Origin: Thinopyrum elongatum
Lineage: Eukaryota; Streptophyta; Magnoliopsida; Poales; Poaceae
Assembly: GCA_011799875.1 (NCBI GenBank)
Contig: CM022299.1
Location: forward strand, 334,288,409-334,352,408
DNA length: 64,000 nucleotides
Direction: 5' to 3'
Both the position numbers and the translations under genes were made by a program. This document shows positions 24,963 to 36,600 of the stretch, one piece after another. The notes below the pieces were generated by a model, which saw nothing but the letters and a program-made list of their open reading frames with translations, had not been told where the DNA came from and did not search any database. Position 1 is the first letter of the stretch. Each line of letters starts with the position of its first letter.

Positions 24963-27646
24963 CTACTCTTTATCTATGTCATCTATAAGACTGCTTAAGC
25001 TACAGTCTTCTTGCGAATATTTCGCAGCTATCATCACTTGGTCATATACCAAGTTCGCGGGAATCTCTTTTCCGTCCGGTCCCTGCGGTCCAACTCGGGC
25101 CATACGATTCGGATCAAGCCCGGTGTAGCGCGTCTTCACCATTGCCCATGCCTCTTGTGCACCTTCCCGGCATGCTGACGTCTTCCATAGCTCAAAACGG
25201 CGCCGGGCACCTTTGAACAGGTTTGCCAACCCCTCCATACTTTCTAGAGGGGCATCGGATGGCCATAAGGCCTTGGCCATACTTCTCATGGCTTTCTGGG
25301 CCCGCTCATGCACTACGGACAGCTCTTTTAAAACATCGCCTCGGAATCCGGATACTTCTTCTTCATGATGCACGGTTAACAGACCTGCAAGAGCAGCATT
25401 ATAACACTCCGAATTACGGGATAATATGAGTAACTTGGATGGTTCAAAGGTCATACTGAATATGCCGCCTTTCAACTTTTTATTATCTTTTTGAGCGTCC
25501 GATAATTGAGCCTTTAAGCTCTTTATCTCTTCAGCTTGCTTATCATTTTCCTCCTCCAGTTTGTTCTTTTGATCAACGGTCATTGTGACTTTCTTCAGTT
25601 CTTCTAGCTCTGTGGTGGCGGCGTTTAGCTTTGTCCGGCTCGTTTCAAGCTCCTGGGACAGTGCGTTGTTCTTCTCTTTGAGGACCTGCGGTCATAATGA
25701 TACTTAAATCGGTTAGCCTAAACCGCTTCAAGTCTCGGGGGCTACTGGCATATATCTATTAAATTTACACAAACCATTACCTGCATATCTTTTGAAAACA
25801 GGTGGGCAACTCTAGCAAGTCCGTCCCGGGCGGATCGGATATATGCATCCACGGTGCTGAGAGCAGTCAATTCCTGCTCCGTAAAAACTGGAGTGCGCAT
25901 GGTCTCTTTCAGTCGTCGATGATTCATCACGCTCTCTACTTCAGAATTTGTGACGGATACATCATCCGAATCTTCATGAGGCGGATGAGTTGGTGCTGCA
26001 TCCGTATTGGCTCTTGTCCCGGTTGATGAGCCCGACGCCGGATTAGCTGATGATCGGCTAACAGGGATTTTGGACACGGTTCGCCGTGTGCTCCACCTGG
26101 AATAAGATGGGAGGAGAAATATGACAATCTGGTTTTATGCATAGGCATATATTAAAGGTTATACCTCTTTGATGAAGGAGGGGGCTCGACGGCGCTCCCG
26201 ATTTCCTTTCGTTTTGAAGGCTCACCCTGCACAGATGCTATCTTCCTAGGGGTCGCCCTCAATGAAGTGCGGCTCGCTGAGCGCCGATCCTATAAAGCAC
26301 GATTCAGTGTGATGGGTGAGACGCAAGTGGGGACTCCTCTTTCTGAGGATGATTTCTGAATACTTACCTTAGAGAAAGGGAGAAGGCCGGGGTAGTCGGC
26401 CGTAATGGCCACTTCCAAACCATCAAGGCTTGCTTGATAAAAGACTCCATCATCAAAATCTATAAATATAACCGGATCCTCACAGAGGCCGGGATCTTCG
26501 TGGCAAGCATAGTCCTCTGGTTGTGGGGAGGGGTAGTGCACATTTTCGACGACCTTCCTCCATGTCTGTTTTAAAAACAACCAGAACAATTTGATTAGTA
26601 TGCCTCAATAATGAGGTAGGACAATGCTGATAATCAAAAAACTCACCCATTCAATGGGGTTATACATGGAGAAACCTTCCCGACAATTTAAACGGAGGAA
26701 TTCTTCTTTCTCCCCCTTATAAAGATCTGCCAGAATGGCGGCCAGAGCGGCGGGGGTATCCGGGCCCTCGCGCCTATAGCGAGATGCGTCGTCCTCTCCG
26801 TTGTAACACCATAAAGGGGGTCACTCTGGACTGAAGGGGCTGGATGCATCGCTTTATCGTGATAGCCATGACTTCGATTATCGAGAGTTCGGAATGGGCA
26901 AGTAACCTGACCTTGCTGACCAACCTCCTTACTTCCGCATTGTCTTCTTCTTTGGGGCTCCGGGGGCGCCAGTTGAGGCGTTTCTTTAAAGGAGCACTGG
27001 AGAATTCGGGAAGTCCACGTCGAACTAGGTCCAGAAGGGGAACATCCTTGGTATAAAACCATTCCGAAGCCCATTCTTCGGATGCCTTCTTGGGAGTTCC
27101 GACGAGGTAACCTGATCCGGCTATGCGCCATACTTCGGCGCCGCCCACTTCAAATATAGAACCCTCTTGATGACGAGGGACGAGGCAAAAGAATTTCCTC
27201 CATAGTTCGAAATGAGCCTCGCAGCCTAAGAATAGTTCGCAGAGAGCGACAAAACCAGAAATGTGTAGAATAGAACCTGGTGTGAGGTTGTGCAGTTGGA
27301 TCCCGTAGAATTCCAATAGACCTCTGAGGAAGGGGTGGATCGGGAATCCTAAGCCACTCAGAAGAAACGAGACGAAGCACACCCTCTCCTCCTTGTTGGG
27401 ATTGGGGAAGTTCTCTACTAGCACATCATTGCCAATCGAGGCCAATCCCACCCGCACGGAGACTAGATCTACGGGAGGGAGATATCCCTGCGTCTGAAGT
27501 CGATTCAGCTGAAGGTGAGACACTGAGCAGCTTCGCCAATCACCTGTTTGAGGGCCATGAGGGCGCGAGGAAGAGCCAGGAGCGCTCGCCATGTTTTGAT
27601 TTTTTGTGGTTTGCTTTGATGCTCTTTGCGCGATATGGGATGGCAT
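24963..27646 (-). pseudogene. Antisense five-exon gene of the Fatima-like element (gypsy-type transposon domain)
   Basis: Five exons can be placed by splice sites and frame. Exon 1 is 26647-27646 (start at 27646 or the later ATG at 27592; donor GTGAGT). Exon 2 is 26368-26565 (donor GTAAGT), exon 3 is 26165-26289, exon 4 is 25781-26096 (donor GTAATG), exon 5 is 24963-25685. Intron phases agree throughout (0, 0, 2, 0), giving about 786 residues. One extra base near 26808-26821 shifts the frame at the end of exon 1. Exon 1 carries the 'putative gypsy type transposon' domain (HFELWRKFFCLVPR, LPEFSSAPLKKRLNWRPR). Exon 5 begins with a coiled coil (about 70 residues rich in K, E, L) followed by a conserved C-terminal domain (AREAW-like AQEAWAMVKTRYTGLDPN). 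Antisense genes like this are known in Tat/Retand-lineage elements; their role is not established. Confidence 0.75.
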
Positions 27647-27897
27647 TAGGAGATCTAACCTCCTTATATAGATACCGCCCTTGCATGATAAGGGGCTTAT
27701 TTGTCAAAAAATTATGGACTGTTCACATTCGCCCGACGCGTGGAAATCGAGGCGATGACAGGGAGGAATCATAAAGGCAGAACATGGAGGTCAAACCGGA
27801 CTGTCGTCAATCCGGAGTATGATGAAGAACCCGCCTTGCAAAGCCGAAGACATAAGCCGGATACTATATCGTCATTGAAGGCAAGTTCGGGGGCTAC

Positions 27898-28370
27898 TGA
27901 GGGAGTCCTGGATTAGGGGGTCCTCGGGTGTCCGGTCTATTCGATATGGGCTGGACTGATGGGCCATGAAGATAAAGCAGAAGAATATCCCCCGTGTCCG
28001 GATGGGACTCCTGTATGCGTGAAAGGTAAGTTTGGTGTCTGGATGTACTCTTTCCTTCCTTTGTAAACCGACTTTGTACAACCCTGGGCCCCTCCAGTGT
28101 GTATATAAACCGGAGGGTTTAGTCCGTAGAGGCCATCAGAATAATCATAGGCTAGACAGTTAGGGTTTAGCCATTACGATCTCGAGGTAGATCAATTCTT
28201 GTATCCCCTATACTCATCGAATACAATCAAGCAGGATGTAGGGTTTTACCTCCATTAAGAGGGCCCGAACCTGGGTAAACATCGTGTCCCCATTGTCCCC
28301 TATTACCATTGATCCTTAGACTCACAGCTTGGGCCCCCCTACCCGAGATCTGCCGGTTTTGACACCGACA
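27898..28370 (+). repeat. 3' LTR of the Fatima-like element
   Basis: 473 bp, preceded by the purine-rich GGCAAGTTCGGGGGCTAC (polypurine tract). Same length as the 5' LTR, with about 16 differences by hand count. Confidence 0.92.
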
Positions 28371-28848
28371 GGCGCCGCCGACGATGGTGGCATCCTCACC
28401 CACTTCAGCAGCTAGGACATCATCCCGTCCTCCACTTGATCCGCCGCCGGGAAGCCACCGCGAGGCAACACCCACCGATCAGATCTCTTTGGACCAACAC
28501 AGCCAAAGGTAGAGGCGGTCACATCGCTGTGTGACCGGCGTCATGGCCACACACACGTCGTCCCGAGGCGCCTGCACAAGATCCACCGTCACAGCCACGC
28601 CTCCAAGCCACAACGAAGGGACGTCCCGCTGCCGTCATCATCCCCCCGCACGGGCTTTGCCCAGCCAGGATCCGGCGGCGGCGGGAGGGGAGGCAGAGGG
28701 GAGGGGGTCGGACGGGAGAGCGAGGGGATCGAGAGGGAGCCTTCTGGATCGGATCTGGAGGGGGGGGCGGGGGCGGACGGGTGGCCTCCTGGATCGAGAG
28801 GGAGACTCCTCTGGGATCGGTGAGTCCTCCAAAAGTAGGGGAAATCAT

Positions 28849-29279
28849 AGGCTCTAGAAAATCATTTGGCACTGGTTTAGGTCTAGAAAATTAGAGTACT
28901 CTTTTTTTTTTTGGACCAACTTCCGAGAAATCTGCAATATAACCTGGTATCTGCGACGGCGAACATACATGTGCGTATATATCGGCGAACGTTGTCATCA
29001 CGAAGGTTGAGATGCAAATGCCAATCTTCTTTTCCTTTCTAGGATACGCAAATGCCAAGCTTTGTTCTATTAGAGGCGATAGGTACAGGCGCACACAACA
29101 ACACAAACACCAAGCTTAGCAAACTGTCCCCAAGATGAAGCGCTGCAGCACGCTTGATCACGCCAGCTTCTGCTCCGCCTTCCGTAATCCGCAGCCGTCG
29201 TGCTATGGCGTTCGATGCAGCGTTGTAGGAGGATTTAAATGGCCGGCCGGCGATCCGAGTTGGTTGATTTGATGGGGTC
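28849..29279. other. Downstream flank of the PERK gene
   Basis: Contains a 12-13 base T tract near 28903 and no coding frame. It would hold the 3' untranslated region and polyadenylation region of the PERK gene on the minus strand. No specific poly(A) signal is claimed. Confidence 0.5.
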
Positions 29280-32001
29280 TCACCGTCCAGCTGCTGTCCG
29301 TTGTTGCCTCCCGGAACCAGGCCGCGGCTCGCCCTCGTCGGACAAGCCGTACTCGGAGGTGTCGAGGTCGGCCTCGAACCCCATCCGCCGGAAGAGCTCG
29401 ATGTCCGCCGAGTACTGCCCTGAGTCGTACGCGGTGCTGTGCCCGAGCTTGACGCCGTTGGTCAGGTCCGTCGAGCCGCCGTCCACGTCCAGCGATCGCC
29501 ACACCTAGTTCGGCGCAACACGAATTTTATCTCACCAACTATAGCAGCTAAGTAGTGTAAGCTCGATCGGTAAGAAGATTCATCTGATGTTAGTGGCGCT
29601 ACCTGCACCATCCTCGGTCTCTTGGTGACGGAGTGACGAATGCAAGCAGCAGCCGCCTCCACCATCCTCCGCATCTCGGTCTTGGAGTACCTGCACTCTA
29701 GGGAAGGGTCGGCGATTTCCCTGAAGTCGTCCGTCTCCAGCGCATCCACCAGGAGAGGCCGAGCCTGCCACGAATTAATACACAGATTGATTTCACAAAT
29801 GGCGCCACAGCATGCATGATCAATTTTACCAAGTTCAGACGCACGCCACATGTATTGTACGTACCCATTCAACTAAGCTTTCTTCTCCTAGGGTTTGAGA
29901 CGAATCTACGGGCTTCCGCCCAGTGATAAGCTCCAAGAGCACCACCCCAAACGAAAAGACGTCGGATCTGTCCGTCAGCTTCCCGCTTGATGCGTACTCC
30001 GGCGCCATGTACCTGTGTGTTAACATGACATTCTGAGGCCAAGGCGGTTCTTGTGAGCAAAAAAAATACAGAGCAGAGCAGAGCGCTTGAAATCTACCTA
30101 GGCCCATACCGGCCCAAGAAGAGTAACTAGAACAGCAAAGATGCAAAGTTCTGCATTTTTGTCCCAGGAGGCAGAAGCGTACCCGAATGTGCCCATGACG
30201 CGCGTGGAGACATGAGTCATAGAATCGTTGGTTAGCTTAGCAAGACCGAAATCTGCAACCTGTGATGATGCCAAGAAATGAAATCCACATCAATCGTCAC
30301 TAGTACATGCATGAAGGGAAGATGAAGCAGCTGCCCGCAATATATACCTTTGCCTCGAAGGCGTTGTCCAGGAGAATGTTGGCTGACTTGATATCCCGAT
30401 GTATGATCCTAGGATGGCCTGCCACGCAGCAATACAGGTTAATTATTAATCCAATACAGGTTAATTATGAACAAGGAGCAGCACGATCGAACATACGAAG
30501 TGTCACCTACAGTCTTCGTGCAAGTAGGTCAATCCACGGGCTGATCCGATCGCAATCTTCATCCGCTTCGGCCAGTCCATCACCGGAAGCCCTTCTCCGT
30601 GCAGGTGGTGCTCCAGCGTGTCGTTGGAGACGAACTCGTAGACGAGGAGGCGGTGGTTCTCGGTGACGCAGTACCCGACCAGCGTCACCAGGTGGCGGTG
30701 GTGGATGCGGCTGATGATGTCCACCTCGGCGCGGAACTCCTTCTCCCCCTGCCCGCCTCCCACCTTGAGCTGCTTCACCGCCACGCGCCGCCCGTCGCCC
30801 AGCGCGCCCATGTACACCTTCCCGAACCCGCCTTCGCCGATCACGTTCTGCGCCGAGAACCCGCCCGTGATCCCCACCAGCTCGTCGTAAGTGAAGCACG
30901 ATTTGTACCCGGTGAACTCGTACGAGTTCGTGTCGCTCGGCGACGCTGCCGGGCCGTTGGACGGAGGGTACGAGTCCGGCGCACCTGCATGCACCAGCGT
31001 ACGTATCAGCGGCCGATGTAAGCTGGCGATCAACTTGTTCGTGGACATGAGAAAGACTCACGTGCCGGCACGACCATGGTCCTTCTCTTGCGCATGGGTG
31101 GACGCCGCTTCTTCCCCCGGTCGCTGAGGCACGCCACCATGAAAAGCGACGCCAGTGCCATGAGGAACCCTGCCACGGCGACCCCAACAATCACCCCGGT
31201 CGGCAGGTTCTCACCCGAGGCTCTCGCCGGAGGTGCTAGAGACGGTGGGCTCGCCGTCGCAACGGCCGGACCGGGAGGGCTCCGCCACGTGCCAGGAGGA
31301 GGCCCGGAGGCCGGCATAATGCCCGAAGGCGGCAACCGTGAGGCAGCTGAAGGGGTCCCTGGAGCTGCTGGCACCTGACCTGCTGCGGCCGGTACCGATG
31401 TGGGCGTCCCAGGCGTTTCAAGCGGTGGGGGTGATGTTCCTGCACCGGCGGGAGGTTTCATGGCCGACTCCGCATTGAGAGGAGGTGAAGGGGTTGGGGT
31501 GGTTGGTGCGGGGTTCTTTGGTTGCGATGGTGGTGGCGACGCCGGTGGTGAGGTCGTCGCTTCCGGAGGTGATTGCTGCGACGGCGATGTCGATGCCCCT
31601 GGCGATGGCCGAGTTGATACACCAGGCGACGGTGGCGTCGATCGCGCTGGTGGCGGCGAAGATTGTTGCGAAGGCGGCGATGGCGGGGGAGAAGACGGTG
31701 GTGGTGACCGGCTTGCCGGCGGAGTTGAGGGCGAAGGCGAAGCCGGAGGAGGTGGGGACGATGCAGGAGACTTCTCCTGCGGAGGCGACCCCGGAGGCAA
31801 ATTCGGACTCTGATTATTGCCGGAAGACGCAGGAGGTGGAGAGGACGGGGGCGGGGACTTAGGTGGCGGTGTGAGCGGCGGAGGCGACGACGGTGCCGGC
31901 GGCGGCGGTGAGGCTGCAGGCTGCGGCGGGGGCGCCGGAGGACCCCCTACTGCGGGGGCAGTGGCCAAGTGTTCGACCAATTCCACGAGAACGCGCGGCA
32001 T
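29280..32001 (-). CDS. PERK: Proline-rich receptor-like protein kinase (PERK family), seven exons
   Basis: Exons on the minus strand: 31062-32001, 30511-30984, 30348-30418, 30183-30259, 29865-30012, 29603-29764, 29280-29504. All introns are GT-AG, phases agree, and the product is 698 residues. Residues 1-265 are a Pro/Ser-rich extracellular region without a typical signal peptide, as usual for PERKs. About 270-292 is one membrane helix, followed by a basic stop-transfer stretch (KKRRPP). The kinase domain (about 357-630) is complete: glycine loop GEGGFGKV (363-370), Lys384, HRD at 478-480, DFG at 498-500, APE at 524-526. It should be an active RD Ser/Thr kinase at the plasma membrane sensing the cell wall. 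The C-terminal tail (74 codons) is typical. The start at 32001 ([10 protein letters not shown]) is the only upstream ATG in frame and is the least certain point. Confidence 0.93.
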
Positions 32002-32420
32002 GATAAAGCCGCGCGTTGAACTGAATCGTCGCCGATGCCGACGCGCTCCGAGAGAGACCCTATAGAAGAAACAATGGCATCCCGTGCGTCGGCGTGGTCG
32101 GCAGCCAGGCTCTCAGAACGGCATCGGCGGGACGGGCGGCAGGTGGAAGCAGCGTGGAGCGCGCCAATGGAGACGACGGAATGCGCCTCGCCTTGCGAGG
32201 AAGACGGGCGGGGTGTAATGTTGCGCCTTCTTCGTTTTCCTCGGTCAGATATTTTTGTGTGTTTCGTTTTTCTGGTGCTTTTCTTGGATGGGTGGAGGAA
32301 CAGAGCAGCTTCTGCCATGGGTCGAGAAATGAGGGCGGCCGTTGGGAGGGAACCGGCGCCATTGCGCCAACCTCTTTGTTTTACCGGAGTTAACTGCTAA
32401 ACTCTGAAGTTTGGAAGTGT
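32002..32420 (-). promoter_or_regulatory. 5' flank of the PERK gene
   Basis: GC-rich near the gene and moderately AT-rich further up, with no other gene. The promoter and 5' leader of PERK must lie here, only about 420 bp from the SINE insertion. I cannot identify a convincing TATA box. Open frames on both strands reflect base composition. Confidence 0.4.
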
Positions 32421-32630
32421 TGTTGGATGGTTAGAGGGACGGTGGTATTCCCAGCCGACCAATGTTTAAGTCCTGGTGTTCGCATTATTTCTGGATTTAT
32501 TTTAAGATTTTTGGCGATGCGCTTTCAGTGAAAGGAGACGTCGATGAAGATGCGCCTATGGTGACCTCGTAAATCTCAAGATGATATACCGGCTCAGTCT
32601 CACGAAGGTGCTCATAGGGGCGGGGTGTGC
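32421..32630 (+). mobile_element. Au-like SINE, 3'-truncated
   Basis: Begins TTGGATGGTTAGAGGGAC, includes a polymerase III B-box-like GTTTAAGTCC, and continues GATGCGCTTTCAGTG...TCTCAAGATGATATACCGGCTCAGTCTC...GTGCTCATAGGGG. It is the same sequence order as the copy at 53568-54119. The tRNA-derived head and this body match the Triticeae Au SINE as I remember it. The copy fades at 'gtgtgcccacacg' and lacks the usual end. Confidence 0.7.
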
Positions 32631-32839
32631 CCACACGATTTCTTTGTTTTCTTTTCTTTTGAGATGCACCCACAAGATTTGGTTGTTGTTTGGATTGGCA
32701 TCAAAAAGTTGGCTCGCCCACCTCTGTGTCATTCCCACCAAATCGTGAGACCTCATATTTAGCGCACAGGGCGCTGGTTGACACGCAGCCCCCGCTCCCC
32801 CTGCGCTTCTCGACCGGCCCATGTGCGGGACAGGTGCGC

Positions 32840-33660
32840 CCCTGCTTATTTCTTTCTTTTTTCGTTTTTCGTTTTTTGTCTTTTTGCTACTTTAAAAAAA
32901 CAGGATTCATAAAAGTTTCTGAACTTCTAAAATTGTTTACGATTTTTTTTCAAACTTCAAAAAATGTCCACAAAATTTAGTATGGCCTCTTTCAAAAACA
33001 AATTAGTCTCAAAAATTGCGTATCTGAAATGTTCACAATTTTTTAAAAATGTGCCAAATTTGAAAATATGTTCATGAATTAAGAAAGACATACACAAATT
33101 TTTAAAATGCTCCATATTTCAAATGATGTTCTTCGAGTAAAAAAGTGTCTTTGAATTCAAAAAATATATTCATGTTGGTCGCAAATTACAAAACTAGTTC
33201 ATCAATAAAAATGTTACAAATTCAAAGTCCAAAAAATGTTTCTCGGTTCAAATAATGTTCTTAGATTCAAAAGAAGTTCTAGAATTCCAAAGTTGTTACA
33301 GATATTCTAAAAATGTTTTTGATAGTAGAAAATGTTCATGAATCCCAAAAAATGTTCACGAGTTATCCCAATTTGCAAAAACTGTTCGTGAGTTTGAAAA
33401 TGTTCATGACTTTCAAAAACTCTTCACGAGTTTGAAAAATGTTCACAAATTTAAAACAAGTTCGTGAGTTTGAAAAAACTTCATGAATTTCAACAAATAT
33501 TCATGAGTTCATAAAATGTGCTCGAGTTTGAAAATTATTCATGATTTCCAAGAAGTTCATGAATTTTTAAAAAAGATCACTGATTTAAAAAGAAAAAAAT
33601 GGAAAAAGGAAAAATGAACAAAAAAAGATGAACCAAAGTAACTGGTCAGTCTATTGCCGC
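32840..33660. repeat. AT-rich degenerate array of GTTCATGAATTT-like units
   Basis: Dozens of imperfect units built from 'gttca(t/c)ga(a/g)ttt' and 'caaaaa(t)' spaced roughly 20-30 bases apart. They are clearest at 33300-33560 (tgttcacgag, tgttcatgac, cttcacgag, tgttcacaaat). No coding frame. It directly abuts the large LTR element's target duplication at 33664. The origin is unknown to me. Confidence 0.6.
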
Positions 33661-33668
33661 GGGCAGGG

Positions 33669-36600
33669 TGTGACGCCCGGGTAATCAAGCTACAGTAACC
33701 CTCTGCTAATGATGCCACGTCACTTCGATTACTATTGCTAATCTCGCGTTAGTTCGAAACCGATTCAAATTCAAATTCAAAATCAAGCAAACAATAAAAG
33801 TTTTCAAATATTAAAACTGAAATGTTCGGAGTGAACCAAATATTGCATAGGTAATTATGGTGGAGAAACCACACCTTTATAAAATATTTAAATACTATAA
33901 GATGAATAAAACAGTAGCAAAAACAAATAATTAAATGCCTTTTGTGTTTTATAAAATCTTTAACTATTTTATTCTGGGGTAAAACTTTTTGGGGCGGTGA
34001 GTTAAATTGTATTACTAATTTAGGGATCATTTTAAATATTAGGTGAATCTATAATAAAAAGAAACTAAGAGAAAACAGAAAAGAAATAAAATAAATGGAA
34101 AAGAAAACAGAACAAACTAAAAAAAAGAAGAAAAGGCCCCCCTGGCCAACTGGGCCAGAAGGCCCAGCTGGCTGACCCATTTGGCCCAGCCGGCCCCTCC
34201 ACTCTCTCCATATCCCCACCCCCGTAACCCTAACCCCCCACTCGCCCCACTCCCTCCCCCGATTCCCCTGGATCGGGATCGATCCCCTCGTCTCCCCCCC
34301 AGCGCGCACCGGCCCTGCCGCTCGACGCCGTCGCCGGAGACGCCCCTCGCCGCAGCCGCTCGCCTCCCCGTCGTTCCCGTCCTCCTCCCCGAACGACCTC
34401 CACGCGCCCGCCGCCGCCGTCCTCTACGCCGTCGCCCGTCGTCACCGCCACCTCGCCGGACTGCCTCCACTACGTCGTCGGCGTCCCCGTCTTCCTCCTC
34501 GCGCTCCACTGCCCCGTCCCTATGAACCCCGGTGAGGACCCCGGTCCTCCTCTCTCGCTCGCCTGCCGCGCTCCCGCCGCGCCCACCGTTGCTCCGCTCC
34601 GGCCGTGACCACGCCTCGCGCGCTCCGGCCCCGCGCTCACCGCGGTCGGGCCGTGCCCTGGCCATGCGCCGCGCCGTCCGGCCGTGCCCGTCGCCCAGCG
34701 TTCACCGCGCCCAGCGCCTCGCCCCGCTGAGGCCTCTCTGCCTCGCCGGCCCCTACTCACTACCCCGCGCGGCCTCGCCGCCCCCGCTCCGCCGTGCTGC
34801 CCCGCCCCCAGCCCCACGGGCCACTGCCGCGTCGGCGGCCACTTCCAGCGCCCGCGACCACTCGGGCTTCATCCGGATCGGGCGCCCGCGCCCGCTTAGG
34901 CCCCCAGGGGCCTATGACAAGTGGGGCCCCGCCCCAGAACGTTTTAATAAAAAGAAAATAAAAATAAAAATAAAAATAATAAAATTAATTAATTAGTTAG
35001 TTAATTAATCCTGATTAGGTTAATTTAATTAACTAATTAGTGTTAATTAAACAGTAATATAATTAGTTAACCCTAATTAATTTAACAGTCTATGACAGGT
35101 GGGACCCACCCTGTCAGGGTGCTTGCTGACATCAGCATGATGTCATGCTGACGTCATCGCAGCACTGTTTTGGATAATTCGAATTTAATTAATTAAATAA
35201 ATTCCAGAAAATCTTTTAAACTTTAAAAATTCATATCTTTTAAACCGTAACTCCGATGAAAATAATTTATATATGAAAAATTACCAGAAAAATGAGACGA
35301 AGCCAAATACGCTACCCGCATACCTGTCAGATGCCTCTAACTATCTGAACATGGAACTTTTTGCATGTTTCTGGCAGGTGAATAGTGCATGACCTTAATA
35401 AAATAAATCCAAATAAATTCCTAAATTAACTAAAACACTTAGGTAGGCAGTATATCACCCTAGCACTGCAATTAGACATGTCATGCATCCCCGTTGCACC
35501 ATTGCGGTGTATTTATTATTCCATTCCCCCTCCGGACATCTGTCTGACAAATGTCCGGGACCGGGAATACTTTCCCGGATGGGCTCCCCCTTCCTCGGTA
35601 GCGTGTAACCATACGTTAGAACACACCCGGCAGCCTATTGCCATGCTATTCTTTGAGTTACATTGTTTGCTTAGTATTTACTGTTTCTTCCCCCTCTTCT
35701 CTCCGGTAGACTACGAGACCGACGCTGCTGCTGCCCCGTTCGACTACGGAGTTGACGACCCTCCTTCTTGCCAGAGCAACCAGGCAAGCCCCCTCCCCCC
35801 TTGATCAACCCGATATCGCCTATTTCTTCTCTCTACTGCTTGCATTAGAGTAGTGTAGCATGTTACTGCTTTCGGTTAATCCTATTCTGCTGCATAGCCT
35901 GTCTTTGCTACTACTGTTGATACCTTACCTGCAATCCTAAATGCTTAGTATAGGTTGCTAGAATTACATCAGTGGCCCTACACTCTTGTCCGTCTGCCAT
36001 GCTATACTACTGGGCCGTGATCACGTCGGGAGGTGATCACGGGTACATATACTATATACTATTACATACTTATGTTACTGTTCGGAGATGGGGGCTGAAG
36101 GGGCAGGTGGTTCCATCCAGGCAGAGGTGGCCCTAGGTTCCCGACGGCCCCCGAGTGTTACTTTGTGGCGGAGCGACAGGGAAGGTTGTGACCACCTAGA
36201 AGACAGGTGGGCCTGGCCCTGGTCGGCGTCCGCGGTTACTTCAAAATAACACGCTTAACGAGATTGGGTATTTGATCTGAGTCTGGCTACGAGCCTATAC
36301 GCGCTAACCACCACGCGGGAACAGTTATGGGTACTCGACGTCGTGGTATCAGCCGAAGCCTCCTAGACGTCAGTGACTGAGCGGCGCGCGCCGGGTTGGA
36401 CCGCGTAACGCAACTTCCTTTGTAATGGAGGTTGCTAGGTCTTCTCTCCGGCCGCCCACGCAACGTGTAGGTGTGCAATGGGCGATGGGCCCAGACCCCT
36501 GCGCGCATAGGATTTAGACCAGCGTGCTGACCTCTCTGTTAGGCCTAGGTAGGGCTGCGACGTGTTGATCTTCCGAGGCCGGGTATGACCCAGGAAAGTG

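Larger units (their letters stand above)
18456..28370 (+). mobile_element. Fatima-like Gypsy retrotransposon, complete but mutated
   Basis: 473-bp LTRs (18456-18928, 27898-28370) start TGAGGGAGTCCTGG and end CACCGACA, flanked by a perfect 5-bp duplication GGCGC (18451-18455, 28371-28375). Hand comparison of the LTRs shows about 16 substitutions, mostly transitions, and no indel. Inside are a gag-pol frame on the plus strand with the order protease, RT, RNase H, integrase (Gypsy order), then a spacer, then a minus-strand gene. The antisense 3' gene is typical of grass elements of the Tat/Retand side of Gypsy. The frameshifts and stops in gag-pol make this copy non-autonomous. The family name is from memory. 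Confidence 0.9.
17664..28840 (-). mobile_element. Short poly(A) retroposon, split by a Gypsy element
   Basis: The plus strand begins with a T-rich tract (17664-17674), a poly(A) tail read on the minus strand. It is preceded by GAAATCAT (17656-17663). The same eight bases occur at 28841-28848, just beyond a GC-rich end. Removing the nested Gypsy element leaves about 1.26 kb (17664-18455 joined to 28376-28840). I read this as a non-autonomous LINE-like or processed retroposon with an 8-bp target-site duplication. I see no reverse transcriptase or long open frame. Part of the sequence (cggcctctgcatctgggcgatgc) resembles a common Triticeae repeat known to me only from memory. Confidence 0.55.

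Noticed and set aside
17656..28848. hAT element (eight-base duplication)
   Set aside because: No terminal inverted repeats; one end is a poly(T)/poly(A) tail, which fits a retroposon.
31076..31862. Plus-strand open frames over the PERK ectodomain
   Set aside because: Gly/Asp/Val-rich shadows of the Pro/Ser-rich coding strand.
34117..34996. Long Arg/Pro-rich open frames, repeated at 46329-47269
   Set aside because: Duplicate because they lie in the two LTRs; open on both strands, no domain, GC-rich leader. I treat them as composition artefacts.
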